This document shows positions 26,901-35,996 of a stretch of 37,069 nt of DNA, piece by piece (within the stretch, counting starts at the first letter, position 1; each line of letters begins with the position of its first letter). The translations under genes were made by a program, and so were the position numbers. Source of the stretch: Eximiradius proteiniborus (GTDB taxonomy: Bacteria; Bacteroidota; Ignavibacteria; Kapaibacteriales; UBA2268); assembly GCA_026415495.1 (NCBI GenBank), contig JAOAGZ010000022.1, positions 1-37,069 on the forward strand. Direction: 5' to 3'. The notes under the pieces were generated by a model that was given only the letters and a program-made list of their open reading frames with translations, was not told the origin of the DNA and made no database searches.

Positions 26901-28135
26901 ATGGATTGCTAAACGATACAATCATTGTTTCGCCGCCTTCATCGAACTTTATCAAATTGCTGTCGCCCAACGAAATTCCAATACTTTCGAACTCGACTGC
27001 AACAATACCGATCGAACTCGATATTTCTGCGATGCCGAATGAAGGATTTTACTCGGCAAGCATTACAATTAGAAGCAAAGCTTGCAACACTTCGTTTGAT
27101 ATAAATCTGGTATGCAGAAAAATCGAACCTAAGTTGTCGATTGCCCCTGCGGTGCTTGATTTTGCATCTGTGTGGATGGGCGAGAGCAAAACATTACCGT
27201 TCGAAGCTACAAATATTTTGGACGAGCCATCGGACTATAGAATAATTGGCACAGTTCCACTGAGCGATGAATTTGCATACGACGCAACGATTTACAAGTT
27301 AGAGCCGAATCAGAAAATCAGCAATGATATTACATTTACAGCAAAAGCAGTTGGGAACAAATCCGCGAGCTTGCTAATAGAAAAGATTACAAATTGTTTA
27401 GACACACTGAGTGTTGATTTGATTGCAAGCGTTCCTCCGGAAGAATATTTCCCAGTGTTAATAATAGACGATTACGTTGCCAAACCGGGCGACACTCTCA
27501 ATATTTTCGTCCGACTTGATACAGCGATACTGAAATTGCGACCGGAAAAAGTGGAGTTTGCAATTAGTCTGTCGCGACTTTTATTTGAACCACTCGAACT
27601 TAGAGCAACATACGGCGACCAGCAGAAATTGAACTTCGACTATAAGTATAACGTATTAAATTTCGAAGCGAGCCAGCCTCAGGAAATTTTCCAAAAGCCC
27701 GGCAATTTGTTTGAAATCAAAGGAATTGCACTATTGGCAACCCCGACCGAAACTCCCATTAAGTTTGAGAATGTATCAATAATAGCAGACAAAAAAGCGA
27801 AACCGATAACGAAGGACGGTTCTCTGGCAATTGCCGGATATTGCAATGCCCGAAATTTCACAACTATCCAGTATTTGCCGCACTTAAAGAATATTTCGAT
27901 GAATGTTGCAAAAAACAGCATAGTGCTTGATTACGAGCATTTTGGCGAGCAAACTGCAGAAATCTCTGTAATTTCGGCGATTGGCGAAAAAATTGCTGAA
28001 AACAGATTTTCACTAAAAAACGGGACGAATCAATACATTTGGGATTTATCGAACCTGACGAGCGGAGCATATTTTGCAGTTCTGCAAACGCAATCAAATG
28101 AAGTGATTTATAAAAAGATAATAATTGTCCGATAA
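23951..28135 (+). CDS. Large surface protein: Ycf48-like propeller, Ig-like repeats, T9SS sorting domain
   Basis: The 1394-residue protein has a short signal peptide (about 1-19). Residues 20-320 carry about seven BNR/Ycf48-type repeats ([63 protein letters not shown]), expected to form a beta propeller. Residues 325-1150 are a chain of Ig-like modules of the choice-of-anchor-D/HYDIN type, each opening with LxFGxVxxG- or DFGxVxxC-like strands and holding one or two cysteines. A cohesin-like segment (about 1155-1290, [17 protein letters not shown]) precedes a T9SS type A sorting domain ([32 protein letters not shown]). It is probably a long adhesin or scaffold on the cell surface. Ligand unknown. 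Confidence 0.83.
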   Translation: MKKLLLALIFILATPDILPFGYWEKVNLPPPYSTNYWLDIYFHPDNPQYGWACGFNGMVVRTTDGGTTWLGSIVPWAYHLEHIHFPTLQIGYTSGVEGIFKTVNGGITWYDITPDQLQSYWGCYFMNADTGWVVGGGCADDLQRFYRTTNGGASWTLFLANEPNSGMTDLIVYPNGTGYAASSGVIWKTTDMGTTWQIHSRTGSKVWHEEITREGNSFLIPAAGTTCSGAGNTGGILFSTNDGASWNRTIVRAPLFGTFLTSGTTGWACGYDRQVYYSSNGGLTWAEYNCGIDEGNLDDIWFISPTNGWVVGEGIYKLSPASAKATPQNISFGNVCIGHFPLDTVWVKNLSFYSSVAQFYISGINATDFEIISPYSTEEMLSSCDNLPIIIQFKPGSMGMKYAQLNILLNGKNIIVPLEGNAVESVLQADKYEVVLNPVACGYPTIATFYWTSSSIDTLERIQQISGSPAIQVATQLPVRLSQIPVATNFSINPPDTGWYNATFEVRTKLCDNIKYVTVRAYAVSPIIDAPLEAVQSIDCATSTLFRVPISNNGNSELVISSVNLTANNPSFSIKGFASGQSIPATISIGQSDTLLVAYDANSGGGNTARIEILNNDGTRKFGQKSPYYIDLRARYNSPLIAPGFIEIDFDTVCVGVSLQKALTLNNLGNLPATLEGISLENKNIYLSSGTLEIAPSQQQSYLLNATIKQKGYFSDTITIKYEPCEKEITFIVKGFAVESQFEVSPNEIRLASLVGMRSESDFAIKSLSNIPEKITRVQIIPPDLPIDVEFTQSIPFVIGENEEILLPIKIRSDIEGKWNFTICLSNDGVCPTDICVPVEFVSFYNFISTDADTLNFGLTTCNPREERLQISLKNEAAIIDTIASISLASVNTPFYIIFPPTLPLLLAPNQTLRLNIGFFPASEGRFENVLLITTKGINPQTIEIPLIAEFRKSILTTNRAFIDYGKVEKCFSNIFDTLLVTNYGLLNDTIIVSPPSSNFIKLLSPNEIPILSNSTATIPIELDISAMPNEGFYSASITIRSKACNTSFDINLVCRKIEPKLSIAPAVLDFASVWMGESKTLPFEATNILDEPSDYRIIGTVPLSDEFAYDATIYKLEPNQKISNDITFTAKAVGNKSASLLIEKITNCLDTLSVDLIASVPPEEYFPVLIIDDYVAKPGDTLNIFVRLDTAILKLRPEKVEFAISLSRLLFEPLELRATYGDQQKLNFDYKYNVLNFEASQPQEIFQKPGNLFEIKGIALLATPTETPIKFENVSIIADKKAKPITKDGSLAIAGYCNARNFTTIQYLPHLKNISMNVAKNSIVLDYEHFGEQTAEISVISAIGEKIAENRFSLKNGTNQYIWDLSNLTSGAYFAVLQTQSNEVIYKKIIIVR

Positions 28136-28185
28136 TCAAAAAATACAAATATTTGAAAATAATAAGAAATTAATGCGTCTATTAG

Positions 28186-29223
<1,038 letters not shown>

Positions 29224-29258
29224 TAAATCAGCATTTCAATAAAGCTACGAAATCAGGG

Positions 29259-29291
29259 AAGAGGCACGCTTGAAGTGCCTCTTTTCTTTTT
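29259..29291 (+). terminator. Terminator after gap
   Basis: AAGAGGCAC (29259-29267) and GTGCCTCTT (29275-29283) form a perfect 9-bp stem with a 7-base loop, followed by TTCTTTTTG. It lies 36 bases after the gap stop codon. Confidence 0.88.
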
Positions 29292-29340
29292 GCACAATCA
29301 CAATTTGACCATACGCAACAGGAATAGACAATCTGTTAAT

Positions 29341-29370
29341 TTTTGTGTTGAGATGCATCTCAACACAAAA
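29341..29370. repeat. Perfect 30-base palindrome
   Basis: TTTTGTGTTGAGATG (29341-29355) is followed directly by its exact reverse complement (29356-29370) with no loop. Short outer arms TACGCAA (29312-29318) and TTGCGTA (29379-29385) flank it slightly off centre. It lies between the gap terminator and lepA. The core GTTGAGATGCA resembles the stem GTTGAGACGCA at 6573-6583. It could be a protein-binding site, a cruciform or a dispersed repeat. Confidence 0.75.
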
Positions 29371-29469
29371 TGCAACAATTGCGTAATTAGTTAATAATAA
29401 AGATATTTGTATTTTTCTGTTCCTTTTTTGATTAGCCATAATATATTATTATTTCACAAGTTAATTTAG

Positions 29470-29477
29470 TATATTTG
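29470..29477 (+). promoter_or_regulatory. Bacteroidota-type -7 promoter box for the lepA operon
   Basis: TATATTTG matches TAnnTTTG exactly, 29 bases before the lepA ATG, and would give a short leader. The -33 element is poor (TTATTTC at about 29449-29455 instead of TTTG). Confidence 0.4.
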
Positions 29478-29506
29478 TAGCTTGTAATTATGGCTAAATT
29501 TGAAAA

Positions 29507-31312
29507 ATGGAAAATTTTCGCAACTTTTGTATTATTGCTCATATAGATCACGGGAAATCTACTCTTGCCGACTGTCTTTTGATGCGAACCGGCAGAGTAA
29601 CAGAGCGTGAGATGGTTACCAATCAAATTCTCGACGACAATCCGCTCGAGCAGGAACGCGGTATTACCATCAAACTTCACGCTATTCAAATGGACTATAC
29701 TGCACGCAATGGCAAACAATACACTCTCAATTTAATCGATACTCCGGGACACGTGGACTTTTCCTACGAAGTATCCCGTTCGCTTGCAGCCTGCGAAGGT
29801 GCTATATTGGTGGTTGATGCTACGCAAGGCATCGAAGCACAAACAATCAGCAATCTTTATCTTGCAATTGAACACAATCTGGAAATTATTCCTGTAATAA
29901 ATAAAATCGACCTGCCGAGTGCCGAAACTACTATCGACAAAGTAAAGCAACAGATTATAGACCTTATCGGATGCAAAGAGGAAGAGATATTACTCGCTTC
30001 GGCTAAGAAATCGATTGGTATTGACGAAATTCTGGAAGCGATAGTCGAACGCATTCCCGCACCGAAAGGCGACCCAACGGCACCGCTGCGGGCTCTGATC
30101 TTCGATTCGGTGTTCGATTCCTATCGCGGGGTGATTGTATATATTCGTGTATTTGATGGTGTGCTTCGCGAAAACGACAAAATCTACTTTATGGCAACCG
30201 ATATGACCTACGACGTGGAAGAAGTAGGTATTCTATATATGAAACGGCACCGCACAGGAGAACTATCAGCGGGAAATGTCGGATATTTTATTGCAAATAT
30301 ACGCGATTTGCACGATACGAAAGTAGGCGACACAGTAACACTATTCAAAAACCGCTGTTCGGAGCCTATTGCCGGATTTAAAAATGTGAAGCCAATGGTG
30401 TTTAGTGGAATTTATCCGGCGGATTCGGATGATTTCGAAGATTTACGCGAATCGCTGGCAAAATTGTCGCTCAATGATTCAGCAATTCAATACGAACCGG
30501 AGACATCGAGTGCTCTGGGATTTGGTTTCCGTTGCGGTTTCCTTGGGCTACTGCATATGGAAATAGTGCAGGAACGGCTTGAGCGAGAGTTCAACCAGAA
30601 CATTGTTACGACTGTTCCAAACGTTCGTTATAAAGTAATCAAGAGCAATGGCGAAGAGATATTCATAGAAAATCCTGCTCAATTGCCAAGTCCGGTAGAA
30701 ATTGAAGAAATTCAGGAACCATACATCAAAGCACAAATCATTACTCCAAGCGAGTATATCGGAAACATAATGAAACTGTGTATGGATAGACGCGGCACAC
30801 TTATCAACACACACTATCTTTCTGCCGACAGAGTTGATATGAGCTGGGAATTGCCGCTTGCGGAAGTAGTTTTCGATTTCTACGACAAACTGAAATCAAC
30901 CTCGCGTGGCTATGCTTCGCTCGACTACGAATTTCACGATTACAAGGCAGGCGACCTTGTAAAACTCGATATATTAATAAATGGCGATCAGGTGGATGCA
31001 TTGTCCTCGATTGTTCACCGTTCGAAAGCTTACGAATGGGGCAAAAAACTTTGCACAAAGCTGAAAGACCTTATTCCTCGCCAAATGTTCGAAGTTGCGA
31101 TTCAGGCAGCAATTGGTTCGAAAGTTATAGCCCGGACGAATGTCAAAGCACTACGCAAAAACGTTCTTGCAAAGTGTTACGGAGGCGATATTTCGCGTAA
31201 ACGCAAACTACTTGAGAAACAAAAGGAAGGCAAAAAACGTATGAAACAGGTAGGGAATGTAGAAATTCCGCAAGAAGCGTTTCTTGCTGTTCTAAGTATT
31301 GATAAAGAATAA
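29507..31312 (+). CDS. lepA: Elongation factor 4 (LepA)
   Basis: The 601-residue translational GTPase acts on the ribosome and can back-translocate tRNAs; it also affects small-subunit assembly. The G domain has AHIDHGKST (10-18), the switch region [15 protein letters not shown] and NKIDLP. Domain II and the EF-G-like domains III and V follow, and the LepA-specific C-terminal domain contains [17 protein letters not shown] and [45 protein letters not shown] split over successive stretches. Length is normal. It is the first gene of an operon with lepB 16 bases downstream, the classical lepA-lepB order. Confidence 0.97.
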   Translation: MENFRNFCIIAHIDHGKSTLADCLLMRTGRVTEREMVTNQILDDNPLEQERGITIKLHAIQMDYTARNGKQYTLNLIDTPGHVDFSYEVSRSLAACEGAILVVDATQGIEAQTISNLYLAIEHNLEIIPVINKIDLPSAETTIDKVKQQIIDLIGCKEEEILLASAKKSIGIDEILEAIVERIPAPKGDPTAPLRALIFDSVFDSYRGVIVYIRVFDGVLRENDKIYFMATDMTYDVEEVGILYMKRHRTGELSAGNVGYFIANIRDLHDTKVGDTVTLFKNRCSEPIAGFKNVKPMVFSGIYPADSDDFEDLRESLAKLSLNDSAIQYEPETSSALGFGFRCGFLGLLHMEIVQERLEREFNQNIVTTVPNVRYKVIKSNGEEIFIENPAQLPSPVEIEEIQEPYIKAQIITPSEYIGNIMKLCMDRRGTLINTHYLSADRVDMSWELPLAEVVFDFYDKLKSTSRGYASLDYEFHDYKAGDLVKLDILINGDQVDALSSIVHRSKAYEWGKKLCTKLKDLIPRQMFEVAIQAAIGSKVIARTNVKALRKNVLAKCYGGDISRKRKLLEKQKEGKKRMKQVGNVEIPQEAFLAVLSIDKE

Positions 31313-31328
31313 TTAATTGGAATAAATT

Positions 31329-32261
31329 ATGAAAAACTTCATTGTTTCTGCTTATCGTAGATACAAGGACTACAAAGCAAATAAAAAGAAGCCCCAAACT
31401 TTTGCCGAACATGTTGTTTCGTGGATCAAAACAATTGTTGGAGCGATTATCTTTGTGATGATAATCAACGGGTTGCTTATTGCTTCGTTTGTTGTGCCAA
31501 CAGGTTCGATGGAAAAGACAGTTCTCACTGGCGATTTTCTCTTTGTGAATAAATTGATTTTTGGACCTTCGACACCACAAATAATTCCGTTTGTGAATAT
31601 ACCTTTGCCTTTCTATAAATTTCCCGGGCTTCGCAAACCCGAAAAGAACGATGTAATTGTGTTCATTTTCCCCGGTTATCGCGATGAAGTGGAAGCATCT
31701 GAATTTCAGTATTATTTGAAGCGATGCGTTGCAACCGCCGGCGATACTTTGCAAATCATAAACAATGTGCTTTATGTAAATCGGGTTGAGCAAAAACTGC
31801 CACCAAATGCAGTTATAGCAAACAACGCTTTTCGCGACCCGATGGAAACACTCCGCACTTTCCCCAAAGGACGCAACTGGACACACGACAATTACGGACC
31901 AATCCGCATACCTAAGAAAGGCGATGTTATAAACCTGACGCTCGATAATTTAGAAGAATGGGATATTTTCATCAAACGCGAAGGAAACGACGTGAAAGTG
32001 GATGGCAATCAAATTATTATCAACGGGAAGCCTGCTAATAAATACACTGTTCAGCGGGACTACTGCTTTGGGATAGGCGACAATCGCGATTTCAGTCTTG
32101 ATAGCCGCTACTGGGGATTTATTCCTTACGACAATGTGCTTGGCAAACCACTCATTATTTATTGGTCGTGGGAAATTAAAGATGCATATGAACGTCCATA
32201 TAGTTTAATTGAAAAAATATCGAATATTCGCTGGAATAGAATTTTAAAAACTGTTAGTTAA
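31329..32261 (+). CDS. lepB: Signal peptidase I
   Basis: The 310-residue inner-membrane serine peptidase removes signal peptides from Sec and Tat substrates. One membrane helix (about 35-55) is followed by the catalytic serine in PTGSMEKT (S60) and the catalytic lysine in YYLKRCVATAGD (K131). The closing box is FGIGDNRDFSLDSRYWGF. A longer insert between K131 and that box, containing NNAFRDPMETLRTFPKGRNW, is common in Bacteroidota enzymes. There is a single membrane span at the N-terminus and none at the C-terminus. The following gene begins one base after its stop codon. Confidence 0.94.
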   Translation: MKNFIVSAYRRYKDYKANKKKPQTFAEHVVSWIKTIVGAIIFVMIINGLLIASFVVPTGSMEKTVLTGDFLFVNKLIFGPSTPQIIPFVNIPLPFYKFPGLRKPEKNDVIVFIFPGYRDEVEASEFQYYLKRCVATAGDTLQIINNVLYVNRVEQKLPPNAVIANNAFRDPMETLRTFPKGRNWTHDNYGPIRIPKKGDVINLTLDNLEEWDIFIKREGNDVKVDGNQIIINGKPANKYTVQRDYCFGIGDNRDFSLDSRYWGFIPYDNVLGKPLIIYWSWEIKDAYERPYSLIEKISNIRWNRILKTVS

Positions 32262-32262
32262 A

Positions 32263-33102
32263 ATGAGCACAATTATTAGCTCGTTCAAAAATAATGTCGG
32301 GCTGGATATAAATTTAGAAATAGTTGATAATAGCAATAGAACGAAAAAGACACTGTTTCTATTTCTTCACGGGTTCAAAGCTTTCCGTAACTGGGGTTTT
32401 TATCCGTATTTATGCGAAAAGGTTGCCGAGAACGATATAATTTCTGTTCGCTTTGATTTCTCGCTTTCTGCTGTTGTCGATGGTGAGCGCCTGATATACA
32501 ATTCCGAACTTTTTGCACAAAACACTGTGTCGAAAGAAGTGCAGGATGTTCAGGATTTTCTTGAAGCTTTGGAAAAGCAAGAAATACCGATTGACTACAA
32601 TAACTGGAATGGGGAAATTGTTCTTTGCGGGCATTCTCGTGGTGCAGCTATTGCAATTCTAACAGCAAATCTATCGCCACGTATTAAGAAACTTGTTCTG
32701 CTTTCGCCTATCGCGACTTTCGACAGATATTCCGACCGTCAGAAAGATTTATGGCGACGGAACGGCTATGTAGAGTTCAAGCTTGTTCACTCGCAACAGA
32801 AATTACGGCTCAACTATTCATATCTTGAAGATATATTGCTCAATGCTGATAAATTCAACTTGCCAAAGGCAATAGCCAATGTTGAGCAACCTATTTTGAT
32901 TATTCACGGCAAGCAGGATTTAACTGTTACCCCGAAAGAAGCATACGAGCTTGCCCACAGCGTGAAGAACAAGGAAAAATTCCGCTTCCTGCTGTTGGAT
33001 AAGGCAGGACACGGTTTCAACTCGGCTCATCCATTTGATGGGACAAACCAGGTGCTTGAGAAGCTTATTGTTGAAGTAGTTAATTTCATTAACGAGAAGT
33101 GA
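32263..33102 (+). CDS. Alpha/beta hydrolase
   Basis: The 279-residue protein has the alpha/beta-hydrolase fold with LFLFLHGFKAFRNWGF (oxyanion region), nucleophile elbow GHSRG (S125), acid D219 in IIHGKQDLTV and H250 in KAGHGF, so a complete Ser-Asp-His triad. It has no signal peptide and is cytoplasmic. The closest look is to uncharacterised YqiA/YheT/peptidase S9-like esterases; the substrate is unknown. Its ATG lies one base after the lepB stop, and its own stop overlaps the next gene's GTG start, so it is translationally coupled on both sides. Confidence 0.85.
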   Translation: MSTIISSFKNNVGLDINLEIVDNSNRTKKTLFLFLHGFKAFRNWGFYPYLCEKVAENDIISVRFDFSLSAVVDGERLIYNSELFAQNTVSKEVQDVQDFLEALEKQEIPIDYNNWNGEIVLCGHSRGAAIAILTANLSPRIKKLVLLSPIATFDRYSDRQKDLWRRNGYVEFKLVHSQQKLRLNYSYLEDILLNADKFNLPKAIANVEQPILIIHGKQDLTVTPKEAYELAHSVKNKEKFRFLLLDKAGHGFNSAHPFDGTNQVLEKLIVEVVNFINEK

Positions 33103-33524
33103 GAGGAAAACCGTATATATTGCTGATTTTGATATTGCTTGCAAGCTGCGAGCTGATTGTAATCAAAGCACCACCAAAGGAACGCCAGCAACGTGTGGAA
33201 CTATCCCAGCGGGCACCGCTTAGCGTTGTGATGCTATTCAAAGCAGAACTCGACAGCAGTAATGTTTTTGGGGCAATGTCGCTTATTGCGTCGCCGGAAA
33301 AAACAAAATATCTTGCTGAGCAACGCTACGAAAGAATTACTGATATTCAGCGAGTTCGCCGTATTTTGCAAAACAAAAAAGTAACAGAATATAAAGCAAA
33401 TTCTCTTGCAGAAGATATTTCAATTGTGAGCTTGGAATTAAACTGGTTAGAGAAAATTAATTTTGTCGCTGCAAAAATTGATAGCCAGTGGTATGTAACA
33501 GATTATAAATATCCGGCAGAATAA
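33099..33524 (+). CDS. Small lipoprotein, unknown function
   Basis: The 141-residue protein starts at a GTG that overlaps the stop of the hydrolase gene (GTGA at 33099-33102), a coupling arrangement that supports this start. It has a lipoprotein signal (RGKPYILLILILLASC, C17). The mature part resembles small NTF2-like/DUF4878-type lipoproteins in its plan: a helical N-terminal half (LSVVMLFKAELDSSNVFGAM) and a strand-rich end with IDSQWYVTDY. This comparison is tentative. It is the last gene of the lepA operon. Confidence 0.7.
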   Translation: MRGKPYILLILILLASCELIVIKAPPKERQQRVELSQRAPLSVVMLFKAELDSSNVFGAMSLIASPEKTKYLAEQRYERITDIQRVRRILQNKKVTEYKANSLAEDISIVSLELNWLEKINFVAAKIDSQWYVTDYKYPAE

Positions 33525-33525
33525 C

Positions 33526-34968
33526 CTATTCAAGAATTATCTTTTGTATTTTTGTTTCATTTGAGTTGCTAAATTTAGCGATAAGAAATCCTTTCACCCG
33601 AACTTTCGATGCAAGATCGATTGCGGATAAATTTCCAATATCTGTTTTATAGACAAGTTCGCCCAATAGATTGTAGATTTCTAAATTATCGTATTTTCCG
33701 AAGCAACTATTCAAATAAAACGTATTATTCGAAAAGAATATATCTTGATTTTCGGATTTTTCGGCAACAGAAGTGAAAGCAGATAGTTCGAAAATATGCC
33801 CAAAAGATGAAATTCCTCTGAGATTTTTGATTGCAACGTCAGGTGTTTTGAAGTTCGGATTTTTCGGCTCTAAAACTAAATTAGCAACTACACCTGAATT
33901 GTTAATCAGGTTTGTTTTGCTGACTGTGCCGATAGAGAATTCAATTGAATTTTGGGTTGATTTCCACATAGAGAAAGTAGCTTTGTTTCCGTCCAAAAGT
34001 CCGGTTGGTTCAATTCCCTGAACTTCAAAATCCTGTAAATCAGGAATTTCAATTGTTCCGGCAAGCGACAGATACGGCTGGTAGGTGCTTACATAGATAG
34101 GATAAATGATGCTGCTGCTTGACTTCTGAACAACTATTGCAGGCAGTTCAATTTCCTGATTAGTATTATTAATTATGCTGCCGGTGGGATGCTGCTTGTC
34201 GTAGTTGTAAGAGATAACTAAATTATCAATCATATTAACTTCTCCGTTGCCATCGCAATCAGCATAAGTAGCAGAGGCGGTGTCCCAGGCAATCACCGGC
34301 TGAGGAGCCCAAAGAGTGCTTGCGGGCTCGCGTTTGAAGCTACGCATTTGCTTGGTGTTTGGTCCGAAGCCTAAATAGTAGGAAACTGTTGCAAAATCGA
34401 GGTGGTTAACAACTCCGTCGTTGTTTGCATCGCCGGGCCATACGTTTACGAAGCTATGGATTGTGTAGCTAATGCTTGATGTTGGCAAATCAATAAGTTT
34501 CAGTTGTCCGTCGGCAACAACAGTTATCCGCGGATTGATCAAACTAAAAGTAACCACGTCGAAATGCGGAGCTGCTGGTATCACAACAAATTTCAGATTA
34601 ACAACTTTGGGATTGTCGGGTGCGTTTGTGTCGCGGGTGTAGTCCATACCGGAGCTAACGACCAATCTGCCTATGTCATTAGAGGCATCGGGCAGCGAAA
34701 GCACAAGGGTTTTGGTAGTGGAACCAAATTCACCGCGTTTCCATTCGGAGAAGCGGACAAACTGAGTTTTATTGTAGCGAAGCTCGAAAGACACGTTTGT
34801 GCATTTTTGGATATTTTCGGCAACAATATCTATGCTGAATACATAAGTAGCCGTTACGAACTTGCTTCTGGACGAATCGACGTCGTTTCTCACGAAGTTG
34901 AGAGATTGCGTGTGCAAGGCAGTCGAGGCTACCAGAAATAAGGTTAATATGTAAATAATTTTTCTCAT
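33526..34968 (-). CDS. Cohesin-like / dockerin-like secreted protein with T9SS sorting domain
   Basis: The 480-residue protein has a signal peptide (MRKIIYILTLFLVASTALHT). A cohesin-like beta domain (about 22-165) is followed by two calcium-loop repeats of dockerin type, DANNDGVVNHLDF and DCDGNGEVNMIDN, about 50 residues apart. A second cohesin-like beta domain (about 265-385) and a T9SS type A sorting domain (LEIYNLLGELVYK, VRVKGFLIAKF, KIQKIILE) follow. The ATG at 34968 is chosen because it begins the signal peptide; the in-frame ATG at 35007 overlaps the upstream gene. Calcium binding is a good inference. Whether the cohesin and dockerin parts bind each other or other surface proteins is unknown. 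It is the third visible gene of the plug operon. Confidence 0.78.
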   Translation of the reverse strand: MRKIIYILTLFLVASTALHTQSLNFVRNDVDSSRSKFVTATYVFSIDIVAENIQKCTNVSFELRYNKTQFVRFSEWKRGEFGSTTKTLVLSLPDASNDIGRLVVSSGMDYTRDTNAPDNPKVVNLKFVVIPAAPHFDVVTFSLINPRITVVADGQLKLIDLPTSSISYTIHSFVNVWPGDANNDGVVNHLDFATVSYYLGFGPNTKQMRSFKREPASTLWAPQPVIAWDTASATYADCDGNGEVNMIDNLVISYNYDKQHPTGSIINNTNQEIELPAIVVQKSSSSIIYPIYVSTYQPYLSLAGTIEIPDLQDFEVQGIEPTGLLDGNKATFSMWKSTQNSIEFSIGTVSKTNLINNSGVVANLVLEPKNPNFKTPDVAIKNLRGISSFGHIFELSAFTSVAEKSENQDIFFSNNTFYLNSCFGKYDNLEIYNLLGELVYKTDIGNLSAIDLASKVRVKGFLIAKFSNSNETKIQKIILE

Positions 34969-35003
34969 TCCCGAAATAACAAGCAATTGATATGCCAGAA
35001 ATA

Positions 35004-35987
35004 TCAATTTTCGTCCACATTCAGCAATTTTTTTGCTAATTTTGCAACAAGCTTGTTCATTTCTTCTAATTTATCATCATATAATATATCGGTAACTGTT
35101 TTGATTTTTTCAACATCTTTTTCGTTAATTTTATAAAGAGAAAGGGAAATTTCGGCGGCTTCGGGCAATTGCTCGTAGCTTCCGGCAATAAAATATCCAA
35201 CGTTGAATTTGCGTAGTGCGTCTATCTCATTTAAAGTAGGCAAGTTATAATTTTCAACTACGTAAAGCTTGAACAAGCTGTACAAACTATCCCGTGTTTC
35301 GAGGTCGTAAGCAACGAAATCTTTGGATTTTTTTGCAACTTCGAAAATATCTTCGAGAGCAGCAAAGGAAGTTGTAATTCTTGCGTCGTATAAATTCCAG
35401 GGTCGCAACCCAATTGGCAGGCTAAAACCAATTCCGGTAAGAACGAGCGTTGGTGCAGGTTTCACATTTAAATTCCCAACTTGATTAGAATATAATTTGC
35501 TGTTGTTTTTGGCATCTGCAAAGGCTCTTTGGGTGGCAGTGAGCAACGATGGGTCGAAAAGAGTTTTTTCGGTGGTTGCCTGACGATAGTTCAGATGGGC
35601 AAATCCTTCGCCTTTTTGACGTTTTGTCGTATCGCTAACGTCCACCAGAAGCAATTCCACCCGCAGCATATTGATAAATCTGTCGGCACGCATAAAAGCA
35701 ACTTCATCAGCACCTGCTATTCTGGCAATATCGAGAAGGATAGGCTTTTTCCCTTCGTTGTAGAGATTTTGAGCGATTGTGTCGCGGTCGGGCTTTTCGA
35801 TGAAATCATATTTGAGAGTAAGCCTTGTCGCAAGCGACAAAGCAGCGTCTGCCTTTATTTCGGGAATATCCTCCACTGCAACGTTTCTTCCCGCGATATA
35901 GTTGCCAAGCATAATTTTTCGTTTTTCAACTTTGCCTGAACATCCAACAATAGTAAGCATAATCAATAAAAACAGTAACTTTTTCAT
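35004..35987 (-). CDS. Lipoprotein with two CsgG/TolB-N-like segments
   Basis: The 327-residue protein has a lipobox TIVGC (C16). Residues about 25-125 (AALSLATRL, KYDFIEKPDRDTIAQNL, DIARIAGADEVAFMRADRF) resemble the fold of CsgG, LpoB and TolB N-terminal domains. A similar pattern recurs at about 200-320 (FAALEDIFE, FVAYDLETRDSLY, NEIDALRKFNVGYFIAGSYE, then an aliphatic strand and an amphipathic end helix). The resemblance is from pattern only and no pore segment of CsgG is evident. The ATG at 35987 follows a GAGGA site that overlaps the stop of the T9SS plug-like gene, seven bases away, so the two are coupled. A role at the outer-membrane inner leaflet is likely. Confidence 0.65.
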   Translation of the reverse strand: MKKLLFLLIMLTIVGCSGKVEKRKIMLGNYIAGRNVAVEDIPEIKADAALSLATRLTLKYDFIEKPDRDTIAQNLYNEGKKPILLDIARIAGADEVAFMRADRFINMLRVELLLVDVSDTTKRQKGEGFAHLNYRQATTEKTLFDPSLLTATQRAFADAKNNSKLYSNQVGNLNVKPAPTLVLTGIGFSLPIGLRPWNLYDARITTSFAALEDIFEVAKKSKDFVAYDLETRDSLYSLFKLYVVENYNLPTLNEIDALRKFNVGYFIAGSYEQLPEAAEISLSLYKINEKDVEKIKTVTDILYDDKLEEMNKLVAKLAKKLLNVDEN

Positions 35988-35991
35988 TTTA

Positions 35992-35996
35992 TCCTC
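35992..35996 (-). promoter_or_regulatory. Ribosome binding site overlapping the upstream stop codon
   Basis: On the minus strand TGAGGATAAAATG contains the stop of the plug-like gene (TGA, 35997..35995), a GAGGA site and the ATG at 35987. It decides the lipoprotein start and indicates coupled translation. Confidence 0.65.

Noticed and set aside
31143-31886. Long antisense reading frame (247 codons) across the end of lepA and the start of lepB
   Set aside because: Both sense genes are unmistakable, and the antisense translation shows no domain, signal peptide or SD. It is a by-product of codon use.
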